NCBI GenBank assembly: GCA_934232845.1
Contig: CAKQGD010000004.1
Span: forward strand, 7,972-71,971
Direction: 5' to 3'
From: an uncultured Oscillospiraceae bacterium
GTDB taxonomy: Bacteria > Bacillota > Clostridia > Oscillospirales > Ruminococcaceae
Length of the DNA: 64,000 nucleotides
Shown here one piece after another: positions 22,891 through 31,097 of the stretch (its first letter is position 1; every line of letters begins with the position of its first letter). A program made the translations under genes and the position numbers. Under the pieces are notes generated by a model that saw nothing but the letters and a program-made list of their open reading frames with translations, was not told the origin of the DNA and ran no database searches.

Positions 22891-24585
22891 ATGAAAAAGA
22901 AACTTTTCGCGCTTGCCCTCTCCGCCATGCTTGTGCTGTCACTGGCAGCCTGCGGCGGCAGCACCTCCACCGCGGCCCCTGCGGTGTCCGCATCCTCCGC
23001 GCCCGCGGAATCCTCTGCATCGTCCGAATCCGCTGCGGCGCCCACCGCCGTCAGCAAAATCACCGGCGTCAGGGCCAAGCAGACGCCCGGCTACGAGGTC
23101 GTAAATGTTCCCACCGACGTCATCTCTAACGACAGCGACGTCGTAATGAACTACATTCAGGAATTTGCGAATGTCACACAGGTTCAGCATTCGAGCTTCA
23201 ACACCGAGAAGATCACCGCCTACCTCAAGGCATGGGCCGAAAACAACGGCGTGACCTGCGAAACCGAGGAGATCGGCAACGTCATCATGTTCCTCCCCGC
23301 TACTGCCGGGTATGAGGATGCGCCCACCGTGGTTTTTCAGGGCCACATCGACATGGTCGAGGCCGTCGACCCGGGCGTGACCCACGACTGGACGACCGAC
23401 CCGCTCGAGCTTGTCTGGAGCTCTAACTCCGTCAAGGCGAACGGCACCTCTCTCGGCGCGGACAACGGCTCCGGCATTGCTTTTATGCTTACTTATATGG
23501 ATTACGCCGATCAGTTTGTCCACGGCCCGCTGCGCTTTGTCTTCACGGTCGATGAGGAAGTCGGCCTGTACGGCGCAAAAGCGCTGGATCCCAAGTACCT
23601 GGAAGGCGCCGATTACATGATCAATGTGGACGGCGGCTACGGCGGCGCCGTCATCTCCTGCGCCGGCGGCAAGTATTTCGATTTCTCCCATCCGACCGAG
23701 TGGGTCGCGGTGCCCGCCGACAGCGTCGCTTACGCAGTGGAGTTTGCCGGACTGAAGGGCGGACATTCCGCCGGCGTCGGCAACGGCAAGGCCAATGCGC
23801 TGGTTGCCGTGGCCAACGCGGTGCTCGCGCTTGATCAAGCCGGCGTCGACGTCAATATCGCCGCTTTTTCCGGCGGCAGTGCCAACAACGCCATCCCCAG
23901 CTCCGCCAAGGCGGTCGTTACCGTCAAGAACGGCGATCTTGCCGCCGTGGATGAGGCGATGCAGAACTTTGCCAAGCTCTTTGACGACGCTTATTCCGCC
24001 GTCGAGACGGACTATACCTTCACCTACGGAAAAACCGATGAGACGGTGAGCCGGGTGCTCAGCGGCGATCTCAGCGTTACGCTCGTGCAGCTGATGAGCA
24101 CGGTGCCCAACAACATCCACACCCTGCTTGCCACCGCCAGCGGTACGGAGTCCTCCTCCAACCTCGGCACCTTTTCCCTCACCGAGGACACCGTCACCTT
24201 CACCTGCATGATGCGCAGTTCCTCCAACTACCAGTCGCAGCAGATCACCATGGCGAATCAGGCGCTTTCTGAGTTTTCCGGATTTTCCATGGAAGTTCCC
24301 ACCACCTTCGCCACGTGGCCGCTCAAGGGCGGCAATAAGCTCGGCGATATCGCGGCGGAGCTGTTTTACGACATGACCGGCGAGGAATATGCGCTCAAGG
24401 CTATCCACGCGGGCGTCGAGTGCGGAGAATTCACAGAGAAGAACGATTCCATCTACATCATCTCCACGGGCGTCAGCGGCGGCAGCGAAGGCCATACCAC
24501 CGCAGAGAGCATGAACTTCGACAAGGTCGAGGTCAGCATCGACTTTCTCGTTGCGCTGGCGGAAAAGCTGGCGACAATGAAGTAA
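22891..24585 (+). CDS. Exported lipoprotein M20 dipeptidase (PepD/aminoacyl-histidine dipeptidase type)
   Basis: 564 residues. Lipoprotein signal MKKKLFALALSAMLVLSLAAC with lipobox LAAC (Cys21), then a Ser/Ala/Glu-rich linker to about residue 55. The M20C metallopeptidase body has VVFQGHIDMV, SLGADNGSGIAF, VDEEVGLYGA (catalytic Glu), LKGGHSAG and GVSGGSEGH. It would cleave di- or tripeptides with two Zn ions outside the membrane; most PepD relatives are cytosolic, so lipid anchoring is notable. AGGAGAG precedes the ATG. Expression depends on readthrough of the attenuator 34 nt upstream. The next unit is a TrpX-like transporter. Confidence 0.85.
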   Translation: MKKKLFALALSAMLVLSLAACGGSTSTAAPAVSASSAPAESSASSESAAAPTAVSKITGVRAKQTPGYEVVNVPTDVISNDSDVVMNYIQEFANVTQVQHSSFNTEKITAYLKAWAENNGVTCETEEIGNVIMFLPATAGYEDAPTVVFQGHIDMVEAVDPGVTHDWTTDPLELVWSSNSVKANGTSLGADNGSGIAFMLTYMDYADQFVHGPLRFVFTVDEEVGLYGAKALDPKYLEGADYMINVDGGYGGAVISCAGGKYFDFSHPTEWVAVPADSVAYAVEFAGLKGGHSAGVGNGKANALVAVANAVLALDQAGVDVNIAAFSGGSANNAIPSSAKAVVTVKNGDLAAVDEAMQNFAKLFDDAYSAVETDYTFTYGKTDETVSRVLSGDLSVTLVQLMSTVPNNIHTLLATASGTESSSNLGTFSLTEDTVTFTCMMRSSSNYQSQQITMANQALSEFSGFSMEVPTTFATWPLKGGNKLGDIAAELFYDMTGEEYALKAIHAGVECGEFTEKNDSIYIISTGVSGGSEGHTTAESMNFDKVEVSIDFLVALAEKLATMK

Positions 24586-24595
24586 GCAAAGACAG

Positions 24596-24634
24596 AGGCG
24601 TCCGCCGGGCAGGCCCCGTGCGGACGTCTCTTTT
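24596..24634 (+). terminator. Terminator after the M20 lipoprotein gene
   Basis: AGGCGTCCGC (24596-24605) pairs with GCGGACGTCT (24620-24629), then CTTTT. Confidence 0.8.
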
Positions 24635-24927
24635 ACAGAAAACCGTGATTCAGAGCGGCGGAACGCTTGCGTGCTGTAAAACGAGCGCCGCAGGCAGAAT
24701 TTTCTCGCGGTTTAAGGCGGTATTTTTCGGGAGGCATGGCCGCGAAGCTCGCCTTTTGTGTCAAAGAACGCACGGTTTCTGCCCGATGCAAAGAGATTTC
24801 CGGCAAGAGAAAACACAAAAAAGGACAAGCGGAATTTTCGGCGCTGCAATGCCGTTTTTTTATAGACGACTCGGGCAGAGCGGAAGCCGCCGCGCCTTTT
24901 GTGAGGATTTTTTGGTCAAAATAACGG
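24635..24927. other. Intergenic, no gene seen
   Basis: No ribosome-site-linked frame and no hairpin of note before the promoter at 24928. Confidence 0.45.
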
Positions 24928-24956
24928 TTGACTTCATTCATTTAAAGTTCTATACT
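24928..24956 (+). promoter_or_regulatory. Promoter of the second leader-peptide unit
   Basis: TTGACT (24928-24933), 17-nt spacer, TATACT (24951-24956); the same hexamers and spacing as at 22599. Confidence 0.8.
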
Positions 24957-25006
24957 GCAAAAGTACCTACGAATCTTTCGATTTCCATAAGAAAGGAGAG
25001 CCCGCC

Positions 25007-25120
25007 ATGACTGCGTATCCGTCCGTGCGCTATTACTTTATGCAGGTCCGCTTTGCGGGCCGTTCTTACCGCGCTCTTCTTTCTCGTTTTTCTCCGGACG
25101 GAAACGGCAAACCCCGCTGA
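25007..25120 (+). CDS. 37-codon leader peptide rich in aromatic codons
   Basis: Begins MTAYPSVRYYFMQVRF and ends NGKPR. It has four Tyr and four Phe, including consecutive Tyr-Tyr-Phe codons at 25031-25039. GAAAGGAG lies 9 nt before the ATG. It lies between a strong promoter and a terminator, 85 nt before the TrpX-like transporter operon, which has no other promoter. A ribosome-stall attenuator sensing Tyr/Phe is a reasonable reading. Confidence 0.55.
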   Translation: MTAYPSVRYYFMQVRFAGRSYRALLSRFSPDGNGKPR

Positions 25121-25136
25121 AACTCACGGTAAGCAG

Positions 25137-25180
25137 GCGGCTGAGTCCTTCCAAACGGACACGGCCGCTTTTTATTTTTG
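25137..25180 (+). terminator. Leader terminator (attenuator) before the TrpX-like transporter
   Basis: GCGGC (25137-25141) plus GTCC (25145-25148) pair with GGAC (25157-25160) plus GCCGC (25164-25168), then TTTTTATTTTT. A weak competing stem ACTCA (25122-25126) with TGAGT (25142-25146) exists; I see no strong antiterminator. Confidence 0.65.
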
Positions 25181-25204
25181 AAAAGAAAAAAGGAGTGTAC
25201 CTAT

Positions 25205-26224
25205 ATGAAAAAGAAACTTTTGGCCCTGCTGACGGCCGCCGCTCTTGTACTGGCGCTCGCAGCCTGCGGCGGAACCGCTTCTTCCCCCGCCTCCGGCAGC
25301 GAAGCCGCCTCTCCGTCCGAATCCGGTTCGCAGACCGCCTCCGCGGACAAGACCTATACGGTCGGCATCTGCCAGCTGGTGCAGCATCCCGCGCTCGACG
25401 AGGCCACCAAGGGCTTTCGCGATGCGCTGACCGAAAAGCTCGGCGACAAGGTCACCTTTGAAGAGCAGAACGCTTCCGGCGATTCCGCCAACTGCGTCAC
25501 CATCTGCGGCGGCTTTGCCGCGAACGGCTGCGATCTGATCATGACCAACGCCACCCCGGCGCTGCAGGCCGCGGTCACCGCTACCAATACGATTCCGATT
25601 CTCGGCACCTCCGTCACGGACTACGCCTCCGCGCTGGACATTGACGGCTGGACCGGTAAAACCGGCATGAACGTCTCCGGCACCTCCGACCTTGCTCCGC
25701 TCGACGGGCAGGCCGAGATGCTCCACGAGCTGTTCCCCGAGGCTAAGACGGTCGGCATTCTCTACTGTTCCGGCGAGGCAAACTCCGTCTATCAGGCCGA
25801 GACCATCACTCCCTATCTTGAGGGCTATGGCTACACGGTCAAGAGCTACACGTTCTCCGACTCCAACGATGTTTCGACCGTGACGGCCACCGCCTGCGGA
25901 GAATCCGACGTACTCTATGTTCCGACCGACAACACGGCTGCTTCCTGTGCCGAGGCGATCAACAACGTTGCGCTCAACGCCAAGACCCCCATTATCGCGG
26001 GCGAAGAGGGCATCTGTGCCGGCTGCGGTGTCGCGACGCTTTCCATCAGCTACTATGATCTGGGTGTCGCCACCGGCGAGATGGCGTACGAGATTCTGGT
26101 CAACGGCGCAGACCCCGCCGAAATGGACGTCCGCTTTGCGCCCAATTTCACCAAGGAGTACAACGCGGCCATCTGCGAGGCTCTTGAAATCACGCCTCCC
26201 GAGGGCTACACCGCGATCGGCTAA
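25205..26224 (+). CDS. ABC transporter substrate-binding lipoprotein (TrpX/ABC_sub_bind family)
   Basis: 339 residues. Lipoprotein signal MKKKLLALLTAAALVLALAAC (Cys21), a Ser-rich linker, then a two-lobed periplasmic-binding fold: YTVGICQLVQHPALDEATKGF, IPILGTSVTDYASAL, KTVGILYCSGEANS, DVLYVPTDNTAAS and GVATLSISYYDLGVATGEMA. This matches the ABC_sub_bind family (TrpX-like), linked to tryptophan or tyrosine uptake in Firmicutes. AAGGAGTG precedes the ATG. Permease and ATPase genes follow. Substrate is inferred from family and from the aromatic leader peptide. Confidence 0.85.
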   Translation: MKKKLLALLTAAALVLALAACGGTASSPASGSEAASPSESGSQTASADKTYTVGICQLVQHPALDEATKGFRDALTEKLGDKVTFEEQNASGDSANCVTICGGFAANGCDLIMTNATPALQAAVTATNTIPILGTSVTDYASALDIDGWTGKTGMNVSGTSDLAPLDGQAEMLHELFPEAKTVGILYCSGEANSVYQAETITPYLEGYGYTVKSYTFSDSNDVSTVTATACGESDVLYVPTDNTAASCAEAINNVALNAKTPIIAGEEGICAGCGVATLSISYYDLGVATGEMAYEILVNGADPAEMDVRFAPNFTKEYNAAICEALEITPPEGYTAIG

Positions 26225-26239
26225 AAGAAATTTTGCCGC

Positions 26240-26280
26240 CTTTGTCCCGGACGGGGGAAGTTTTTCCCGCCCGGGCAAAG
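26240..26280 (+). other. Intercistronic hairpin between binding-protein and permease genes
   Basis: CTTTG-TCCCGG-CGGG pairs with CCCG-CCCGGG-CAAAG. No T tract follows, so it probably lowers permease expression or protects the upstream mRNA rather than ending transcription. Confidence 0.55.
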
Positions 26281-26332
26281 TGCTGTATAAAAGGCCGCGC
26301 CTTTGATGCGGCTTTATGTAAGGAGAAGTTCG

Positions 26333-27292
26333 ATGAGTCAAATTGCAGCGTATTTTGCTTCGCTGAGCCTGACCAATCTGCTGGGGAGAATTCCCGGCGG
26401 CGTCGCGCAGGGAATCATCTACGGACTGATGGCGCTCGGCGTGTACATTACGTTTCGCCTGCTGGACGTCGCCGATCTGACCGTGGACGGCTCGTTTACC
26501 ACGGGCGGCGCCTGTACGGTGATGCTGATTCTCGCGGGTTGGCCCGCGTGGGCGGCGCTGCTGGCCGCCATGGCGGCGGGGCTTTTGGCGGGTCTTGTCA
26601 CGGGTCTTCTGCACACAAGATTGGGCATCCCCGCGATCCTTGCCGGTATTCTGACACAGTTCGCGCTTTATTCCATCAATCTGCGCATTATGGGCGCGGC
26701 GGCCAACAAGGCGGTCAGCGCGGATAAATATGCCCTGCTGCTCACGGGGCGCAATGTCACCTCCGCGATTTTAACCGGCCTTGCGATCGTGTTCGTGATC
26801 GTGGCGGTACTGTACTGGTATTTCGGCACCGAGCAGGGCAGCGCGATCCGCGCCACCGGCGACAATCCGGCCATGAGCCGGGCGCAGGGCGTCGACATCG
26901 ATGCGATGAAGGTGCTGGGGCTTGCGCTTTCCAACGCGATCGTCGCATTTTCGGGCGGACTGATGGCCCAGTACCAGGGCTATGCCGATATCAACATGGG
27001 CCGCGGCGCGATCGTGATCGGCCTGGCCGCCGTGATTATCGGCGAGGTGATCGGCGAGGCTCTGCTGAAAAAATATCTCAATTTCTTTGGGCGGCTCGCT
27101 TTTGTGGCGGTGGGCGGCGTATTGTATTACATCGTCGTCGTGACGGTGCTGTGGCTGCACCTGCCGACCAATGACCTCAAGCTCTTCACTGCCGTGGTCG
27201 TGGCCGTGTTCCTTGCGGTTCCCTACCTGCGCGCACAGGCCAAGAGCTCCTTTAAACTTGCGGGAAAGAGAGGCGCCAAAACCGATGCTTAA
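26333..27292 (+). CDS. ABC transporter permease (TrpY-like, BPD_transp_2 family)
   Basis: 319 residues with about 8-9 membrane helices. Features include GGVAQGIIYGLMALGVYITFRLL and DVADLTVDGSFTTGGA near the N terminus, IRATGDNPAMSRAQGVD in a cytoplasmic loop, and GRGAIVIGLAAVIIGEVIGEAL. This is the branched-chain/sugar-type permease used by TrpXYZ-like systems. The ATG at 26333 follows AAGGAGAAG. The ATPase gene overlaps its 3' end by 8 nt. Confidence 0.85.
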   Translation: MSQIAAYFASLSLTNLLGRIPGGVAQGIIYGLMALGVYITFRLLDVADLTVDGSFTTGGACTVMLILAGWPAWAALLAAMAAGLLAGLVTGLLHTRLGIPAILAGILTQFALYSINLRIMGAAANKAVSADKYALLLTGRNVTSAILTGLAIVFVIVAVLYWYFGTEQGSAIRATGDNPAMSRAQGVDIDAMKVLGLALSNAIVAFSGGLMAQYQGYADINMGRGAIVIGLAAVIIGEVIGEALLKKYLNFFGRLAFVAVGGVLYYIVVVTVLWLHLPTNDLKLFTAVVVAVFLAVPYLRAQAKSSFKLAGKRGAKTDA

Positions 27293-28079
27293 ATTACAGC
27301 ATATCTGCAAAACCTTTAACCCCGGCACGATCAATGAAAAGCGCGCTCTCTCCGACCTGAGCCTGCATCTCAAGCCGGGCGAGTTTGTCACCGTGATCGG
27401 CGGCAACGGCGCGGGAAAATCCACCATGCTCAACGCCGTCGCGGGCGTCTGGCCCGTGGACGAGGGCAGCATTCTGATTGACGGCGTGGATGTGACCGGT
27501 CTGCCCGAGCACAAGCGTGCCGCGTATATCGGCCGTGTGTTTCAGGACCCGATGATGGGCACCGCGCCCGATATGCAGATTGAGGAAAATCTTGCGATGG
27601 CCAGCCGCCGCGGCAAAAAGCGCGGCCTGCGCTGGGGCGTCACAAAGGCGGAGCGCGAGCTTTATCACGAAAAGCTCAAGGTGCTCGGCCTCGGGCTCGA
27701 GGATCGCCTGACCGCCAAGGTGGGGCTGCTCTCCGGCGGACAGCGTCAGGCGCTGACGCTGCTGATGGCTTCGCTGCAGAGGCCGAAGCTGCTGCTTCTC
27801 GACGAGCATACCGCGGCGCTGGATCCGGCGACCGCGGCCAAGGTACTCGAGCTTTCCGACCGCATCGTGCAGGAAAATGAGCTGACTGCGCTGATGATCA
27901 CGCACAACATGCGCGACGCCATCGCGCACGGCAGCCGCCTGATTATGATGAACGAGGGTCATATCATTCTCGACATCTCCGGCGAGGAGAAAAAGCACCT
28001 GACAAAGGCCGATCTGCTCGACCAGTTTGCAAAGGTCGCCGGCGTACAGGAGGAAACGGACGCCGTCCTGCTCTCTTGA
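27285..28079 (+). CDS. ABC transporter ATP-binding protein (TrpZ-like)
   Basis: 264 residues, one ABC domain: Walker A GGNGAGKST, Q loop GRVFQDPMMG, signature LLSGGQRQALTLLMA, Walker B LLLLDEHTAALD and switch His in ITHNMRDA. It overlaps the permease gene by 8 nt, so translation is coupled. It powers the importer with the two preceding genes. A terminator follows. Confidence 0.9.
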   Translation: MLKLQHICKTFNPGTINEKRALSDLSLHLKPGEFVTVIGGNGAGKSTMLNAVAGVWPVDEGSILIDGVDVTGLPEHKRAAYIGRVFQDPMMGTAPDMQIEENLAMASRRGKKRGLRWGVTKAERELYHEKLKVLGLGLEDRLTAKVGLLSGGQRQALTLLMASLQRPKLLLLDEHTAALDPATAAKVLELSDRIVQENELTALMITHNMRDAIAHGSRLIMMNEGHIILDISGEEKKHLTKADLLDQFAKVAGVQEETDAVLLS

Positions 28080-28118
28080 CAAGGCGCCTGCCGCTTGTTT
28101 TTTTCGACAAAGAAAAAG

Positions 28119-28161
28119 AACCTCCCCTCTTCCCTCTTCGGGAAGGCGGGGAGGTTTTTTT
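28119..28161 (+). terminator. Terminator of the TrpX-like operon
   Basis: AACCTCCCC...GGGGAGGTT (28119-28156) with an inner CTTCCC/GGGAAG stem, then a T run. Confidence 0.9.
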
Positions 28162-28356
28162 GCTGCTGTGACGGCAAAAGCAATGTTCGGCAATGCCGGC
28201 GGACAGGGCTTTGGCGCATGCGGCAAAAAAATCTTGCGGCCGCTTAGGAGAGCGGCGGCATCACGCTCTTTTGCGGCTGACAAGGGTTCTCGGCTTGTCT
28301 GGTGTGTCTTCAAAACGGCGATTTTTATACATGCAGGAAAAAATGGGGAGCGGCGC

Positions 28357-29274
28357 TCACCGCGCCGCGGGCGGCCGGGCAAAGCCCGCCGGCGGATGCA
28401 GGAAAAAATAGGACGAGGCAAATTCCAAAAACATCTGCTCCTCGGGAGAGAGCAGGCGGTCCTTTTCCCAGCAGACCGCCTGCGTGCGCGTAAGCAGCGG
28501 GGAGGAAAGCGGCACAGACGCGATTTTTTCGCTTGGAATCGAATTGACGGCAGCGCCCAGCCACGTCGTGACGGCGACGCCGCGCCCCTGCGAAAGCAGC
28601 TTGACCCGGGTCAGATAGTCGCCGTAAAGCAGCCCGGACGGTTCAAAGCCCGCGGCGCGGCAGAGCGAAAGCATGTAATGGTGCGCCGAGGCGTTTTCCG
28701 GAAGGACGGAGATAAACGTCTCCGTGCGCAGCTCCTCGAGGCGCAGGGAGGAGCGGTTTGCCAGCGGATGTCCCGCCGGGAGCAGGGCGACGGGCTTTTC
28801 GCTCTCAAGCACCTGCACATACGAAAACCGCCGCGGGTCGATGTCTTCCATGATTCCGAGATAAAAACTGTAAGGAAACGCTTTCGATGCATCCGTAAGC
28901 TGCCGGATAGAGAAAGTCTGCATATCGATGCGAAGCGCGGGGTGCTCCCGCTCAAATGCGTGCAGCAGGTCGGCCCAGACGGGAACGCTCGTCAGGCCGA
29001 CGGTAATCGGAGGGATGATGCCTCCCCGTGCCAAAGCGGCGCCCGTGTCGAGCAGCCGAAGAGCCTGCAGCGCGAAACCGCGAAATCTGTGCCCGTTTTC
29101 ATTGAGGCGTATTTGGTTGTGTGTACGGTCAAACAGAGGGGCTCCGAGCTCCTCCTCAAGCTTTTTGATCGTCATGCTTAAAGACGGGGGCGAAATTCGC
29201 AGGGCCAGCGCCGTTCGGGTCAGATGTTCGCTGTCTGCGAGGGCGAGAAAATAGCGAAGCTGAAGAAGCTCCAT
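28357..29274 (-). CDS. LysR-family transcriptional regulator
   Basis: 305 residues. The N-terminal winged helix reads MELLQLRYFLALADSEHLTRTALALRISPPSLSMTIKKLEEELG; the effector-binding domain runs from about 90 to 290. AGGAGG precedes the ATG at 29274. It is transcribed divergently from the enolase-superfamily gene at 29446, the usual layout for a LysR regulator and its target, so its ligand is probably that enzyme's substrate or product. Target and effector are inferred. Confidence 0.88.
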   Translation of the reverse strand: MELLQLRYFLALADSEHLTRTALALRISPPSLSMTIKKLEEELGAPLFDRTHNQIRLNENGHRFRGFALQALRLLDTGAALARGGIIPPITVGLTSVPVWADLLHAFEREHPALRIDMQTFSIRQLTDASKAFPYSFYLGIMEDIDPRRFSYVQVLESEKPVALLPAGHPLANRSSLRLEELRTETFISVLPENASAHHYMLSLCRAAGFEPSGLLYGDYLTRVKLLSQGRGVAVTTWLGAAVNSIPSEKIASVPLSSPLLTRTQAVCWEKDRLLSPEEQMFLEFASSYFFLHPPAGFARPPAAR

Positions 29275-29298
29275 GCGGCACCTCCTGTTAAAAAAGAG

Positions 29299-29314
29299 CT
29301 TAACAAGCCTTAAG
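29299..29314. promoter_or_regulatory. Candidate LysR operator in the divergent region
   Basis: CTTAACAAGCCTTAAG: inverted CTTAA/TTAAG arms around 6 bp, carrying T-N11-A spacing. It is placed between the regulator start and the 29326 promoter. Confidence 0.4.
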
Positions 29315-29325
29315 GTAAAAAGTAA

Positions 29326-29354
29326 TTTACGGGGAGTGAGAACTATTCTATCAT
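29326..29354 (+). promoter_or_regulatory. Possible promoter of the enolase-superfamily gene
   Basis: TTTACG (29326-29331), 17-nt spacer, TATCAT (29349-29354). It is weak, which fits an activator-dependent promoter. Confidence 0.4.
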
Positions 29355-29445
29355 AAGATTACGCAGCCGGCTTGAGAAAGATTGCACTTGCGGACGCGGT
29401 GCGCCGGAAAGAAAGCCGGCACAAAGAACAAAAGGGGTGTGCGCC

Positions 29446-30684
29446 ATGAAAATTGTAAGCGTAGATGTGATGCAGGTTCCGAGCGGAAACGCGGGTTCCT
29501 CCCGCGGGGCATGGTCCCCCGTGCTTGTGCGCATCAACAGCGACGAGGGTCTCAGCGGCTGGGGTGAGGCGGGCCTTGCCTACGGCAAGGGCTGGCGCGC
29601 CGGCCTCGGTATGATAATGGATTTTGCCGAGGTCATTATCGGCGAGGATCCGATGAATACCGAAAAGATCTGGGAAAAGATCTTTCGCAAGACATTTTGG
29701 GGCATGGGCGGGGGCACCGTCGTGTGCGCGGGCATGAGCGCCATCGATATTGCGCTGCTTGATCTTAAGGGCAAGGCGCTCGGCGTGCCGGTGTATCAGC
29801 TGCTTGGCGGCAAGTGCAATGACAATCTGCGCGTGTACGCAAGCCAGCTGCAGTTTAACTGGGGAAGCCAGATCAAAAATCAGCAGCTCACCGAGCCGGA
29901 GGAATACGCCGAGGTCACGCTGCGCGCGATGGCCGAGGGATACGATGCGGTCAAGGTGGATCCCATCTACCACAGCCCCAAAAATGCCGGCGGCTCTGTT
30001 CGGACTCCCGGAGAGGACGGCTGGAAGATCACCGGCCCGCTTAAAAACGAAGTGATCGACACGGTATACCGTCGTGTGGCCGCCATGCGCGAGGCGGGCG
30101 GAGACGATCTCGACATTATCATAGAGATGCATTCCAACACTGACACGATCGCGGCCATTCAGATTGCCGACGCGCTCAAGGATCTGCGCATCTTCTATTA
30201 TGAGGAGCCGGCCCACCCGCTGAATGTGGAAAATTTCGTGCAGATCAAGCAAAAAACCAACATCCCGATCGCCAGCGGAGAGCGCATTTACACTCGTCAG
30301 GGCTATCGTCCCTTTTTTGAAAAAAGAGTGCTCGATGTGGTTCAGCCCGATCTGTGCTTGTGCGGCGGCTTGAGCGAGGCCAAAAAAATCTGCGACATGG
30401 CGTGGACCTATGACGCCGCAGTGCAGATTCATGTCTGCGGCAGCCCTATCTCCAAGGCGGCTGCGCTTCAAATCGAAGCGGCGATTCCGAATTTTCTGAT
30501 TCACGAGCATCACCAGCGTGCGCTGAATCCCGAAAGCCGCGCCACCTGCAAGTATGACTGGCAGCCGGAAAACGGCCGTTATAAGGTGCCTGATCTGCCC
30601 GGCATCGGTCAGGAGCCGACCGAAGAAACCATTGAACGCTGCGACATCAGAACCGTCGGCGCGTATCGCCCCTACATGAGATAA
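29446..30684 (+). CDS. Mandelate racemase/muconate lactonizing enzyme family protein (sugar-acid dehydratase-like)
   Basis: 412 residues of the enolase superfamily. A capping domain spans about 1-125 (GMSAIDIALLDLKGKALGVPVYQLLGG). The barrel domain has YDAVKVDP (base Lys), IIIEMHSNTD, YYEEPAHPLN and PIASGERIYTRQG as metal-ligand strands, then VQIHVCGSPIS with the second-base His. The H and K pattern resembles sugar-acid dehydratases such as galactonate dehydratase. The ATG at 29446 has AAAGGGG 8 nt upstream. The divergent LysR gene is the likely regulator. Exact substrate cannot be read. Confidence 0.82.
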   Translation: MKIVSVDVMQVPSGNAGSSRGAWSPVLVRINSDEGLSGWGEAGLAYGKGWRAGLGMIMDFAEVIIGEDPMNTEKIWEKIFRKTFWGMGGGTVVCAGMSAIDIALLDLKGKALGVPVYQLLGGKCNDNLRVYASQLQFNWGSQIKNQQLTEPEEYAEVTLRAMAEGYDAVKVDPIYHSPKNAGGSVRTPGEDGWKITGPLKNEVIDTVYRRVAAMREAGGDDLDIIIEMHSNTDTIAAIQIADALKDLRIFYYEEPAHPLNVENFVQIKQKTNIPIASGERIYTRQGYRPFFEKRVLDVVQPDLCLCGGLSEAKKICDMAWTYDAAVQIHVCGSPISKAAALQIEAAIPNFLIHEHHQRALNPESRATCKYDWQPENGRYKVPDLPGIGQEPTEETIERCDIRTVGAYRPYMR

Positions 30685-30903
30685 GGCGTTTTTCACTGCA
30701 CGCATGGCATGCGCCGGCTCACGTCTGAAAAAGCATCAAATTATTTTCTTACGCATACACGCAATGCAGCTGTGAAAACAGTCAAATTTCTCTTTGGATT
30801 AAGCCTCTTCGCGTCTGAATAGTTGCTGTTTCGTTCTGTGCAGTGCAATAAGCTAAGTTTTTCTGCCCGCCGGCACAGCCGGCGGCCGCCTTACACACAA
30901 CAG

Positions 30904-30945
30904 AAAAAAGATCTGTCAGCCTCGGGCTGACGGATCTTTTTTTTA
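30904..30945. terminator. Bidirectional terminator between the enolase-family gene and the oad genes
   Basis: AAAAAAGATC-GTCAGCC pairs with GGCTGAC-GATCTTTTTT around a TCG loop, with A and T tracts on both sides. The 220 bp before it (30685-30903) shows no gene. Confidence 0.85.
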
Positions 30946-30952
30946 TATGTTT

Positions 30953-31084
30953 TCAGCGGCCGCGCCCGCCGGGCAGACGCGACAGCCCCTCGACACAGAG
31001 CATCAGAAGCAGCGTGACAAAAAATACGCCGATCATGCCGCGGCCCATATAGGGCAGCGTGGAAAGAAACGCGTTAAAATCCAT
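30953..31084 (-). CDS. Small membrane subunit after OadB (OadG-like)
   Basis: 43 residues: MDFNAFLSTLPYMGRGMIGV begins it, one membrane helix (GVFFVTLLLMLCVEGL) follows, and it ends LPGGRGR. GAGGAGG lies 7 nt before the ATG at 31084, and the gene begins 13 nt after the oadB stop. Position and GRGMIGVFFVTLLLM composition fit the short gamma-type subunits of Na+-pumping decarboxylases, which anchor or assemble the complex. No Zn-binding tail is present. Confidence 0.65.
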   Translation of the reverse strand: MDFNAFLSTLPYMGRGMIGVFFVTLLLMLCVEGLSRLPGGRGR

Positions 31085-31097
31085 TTTTGCATCCTCC

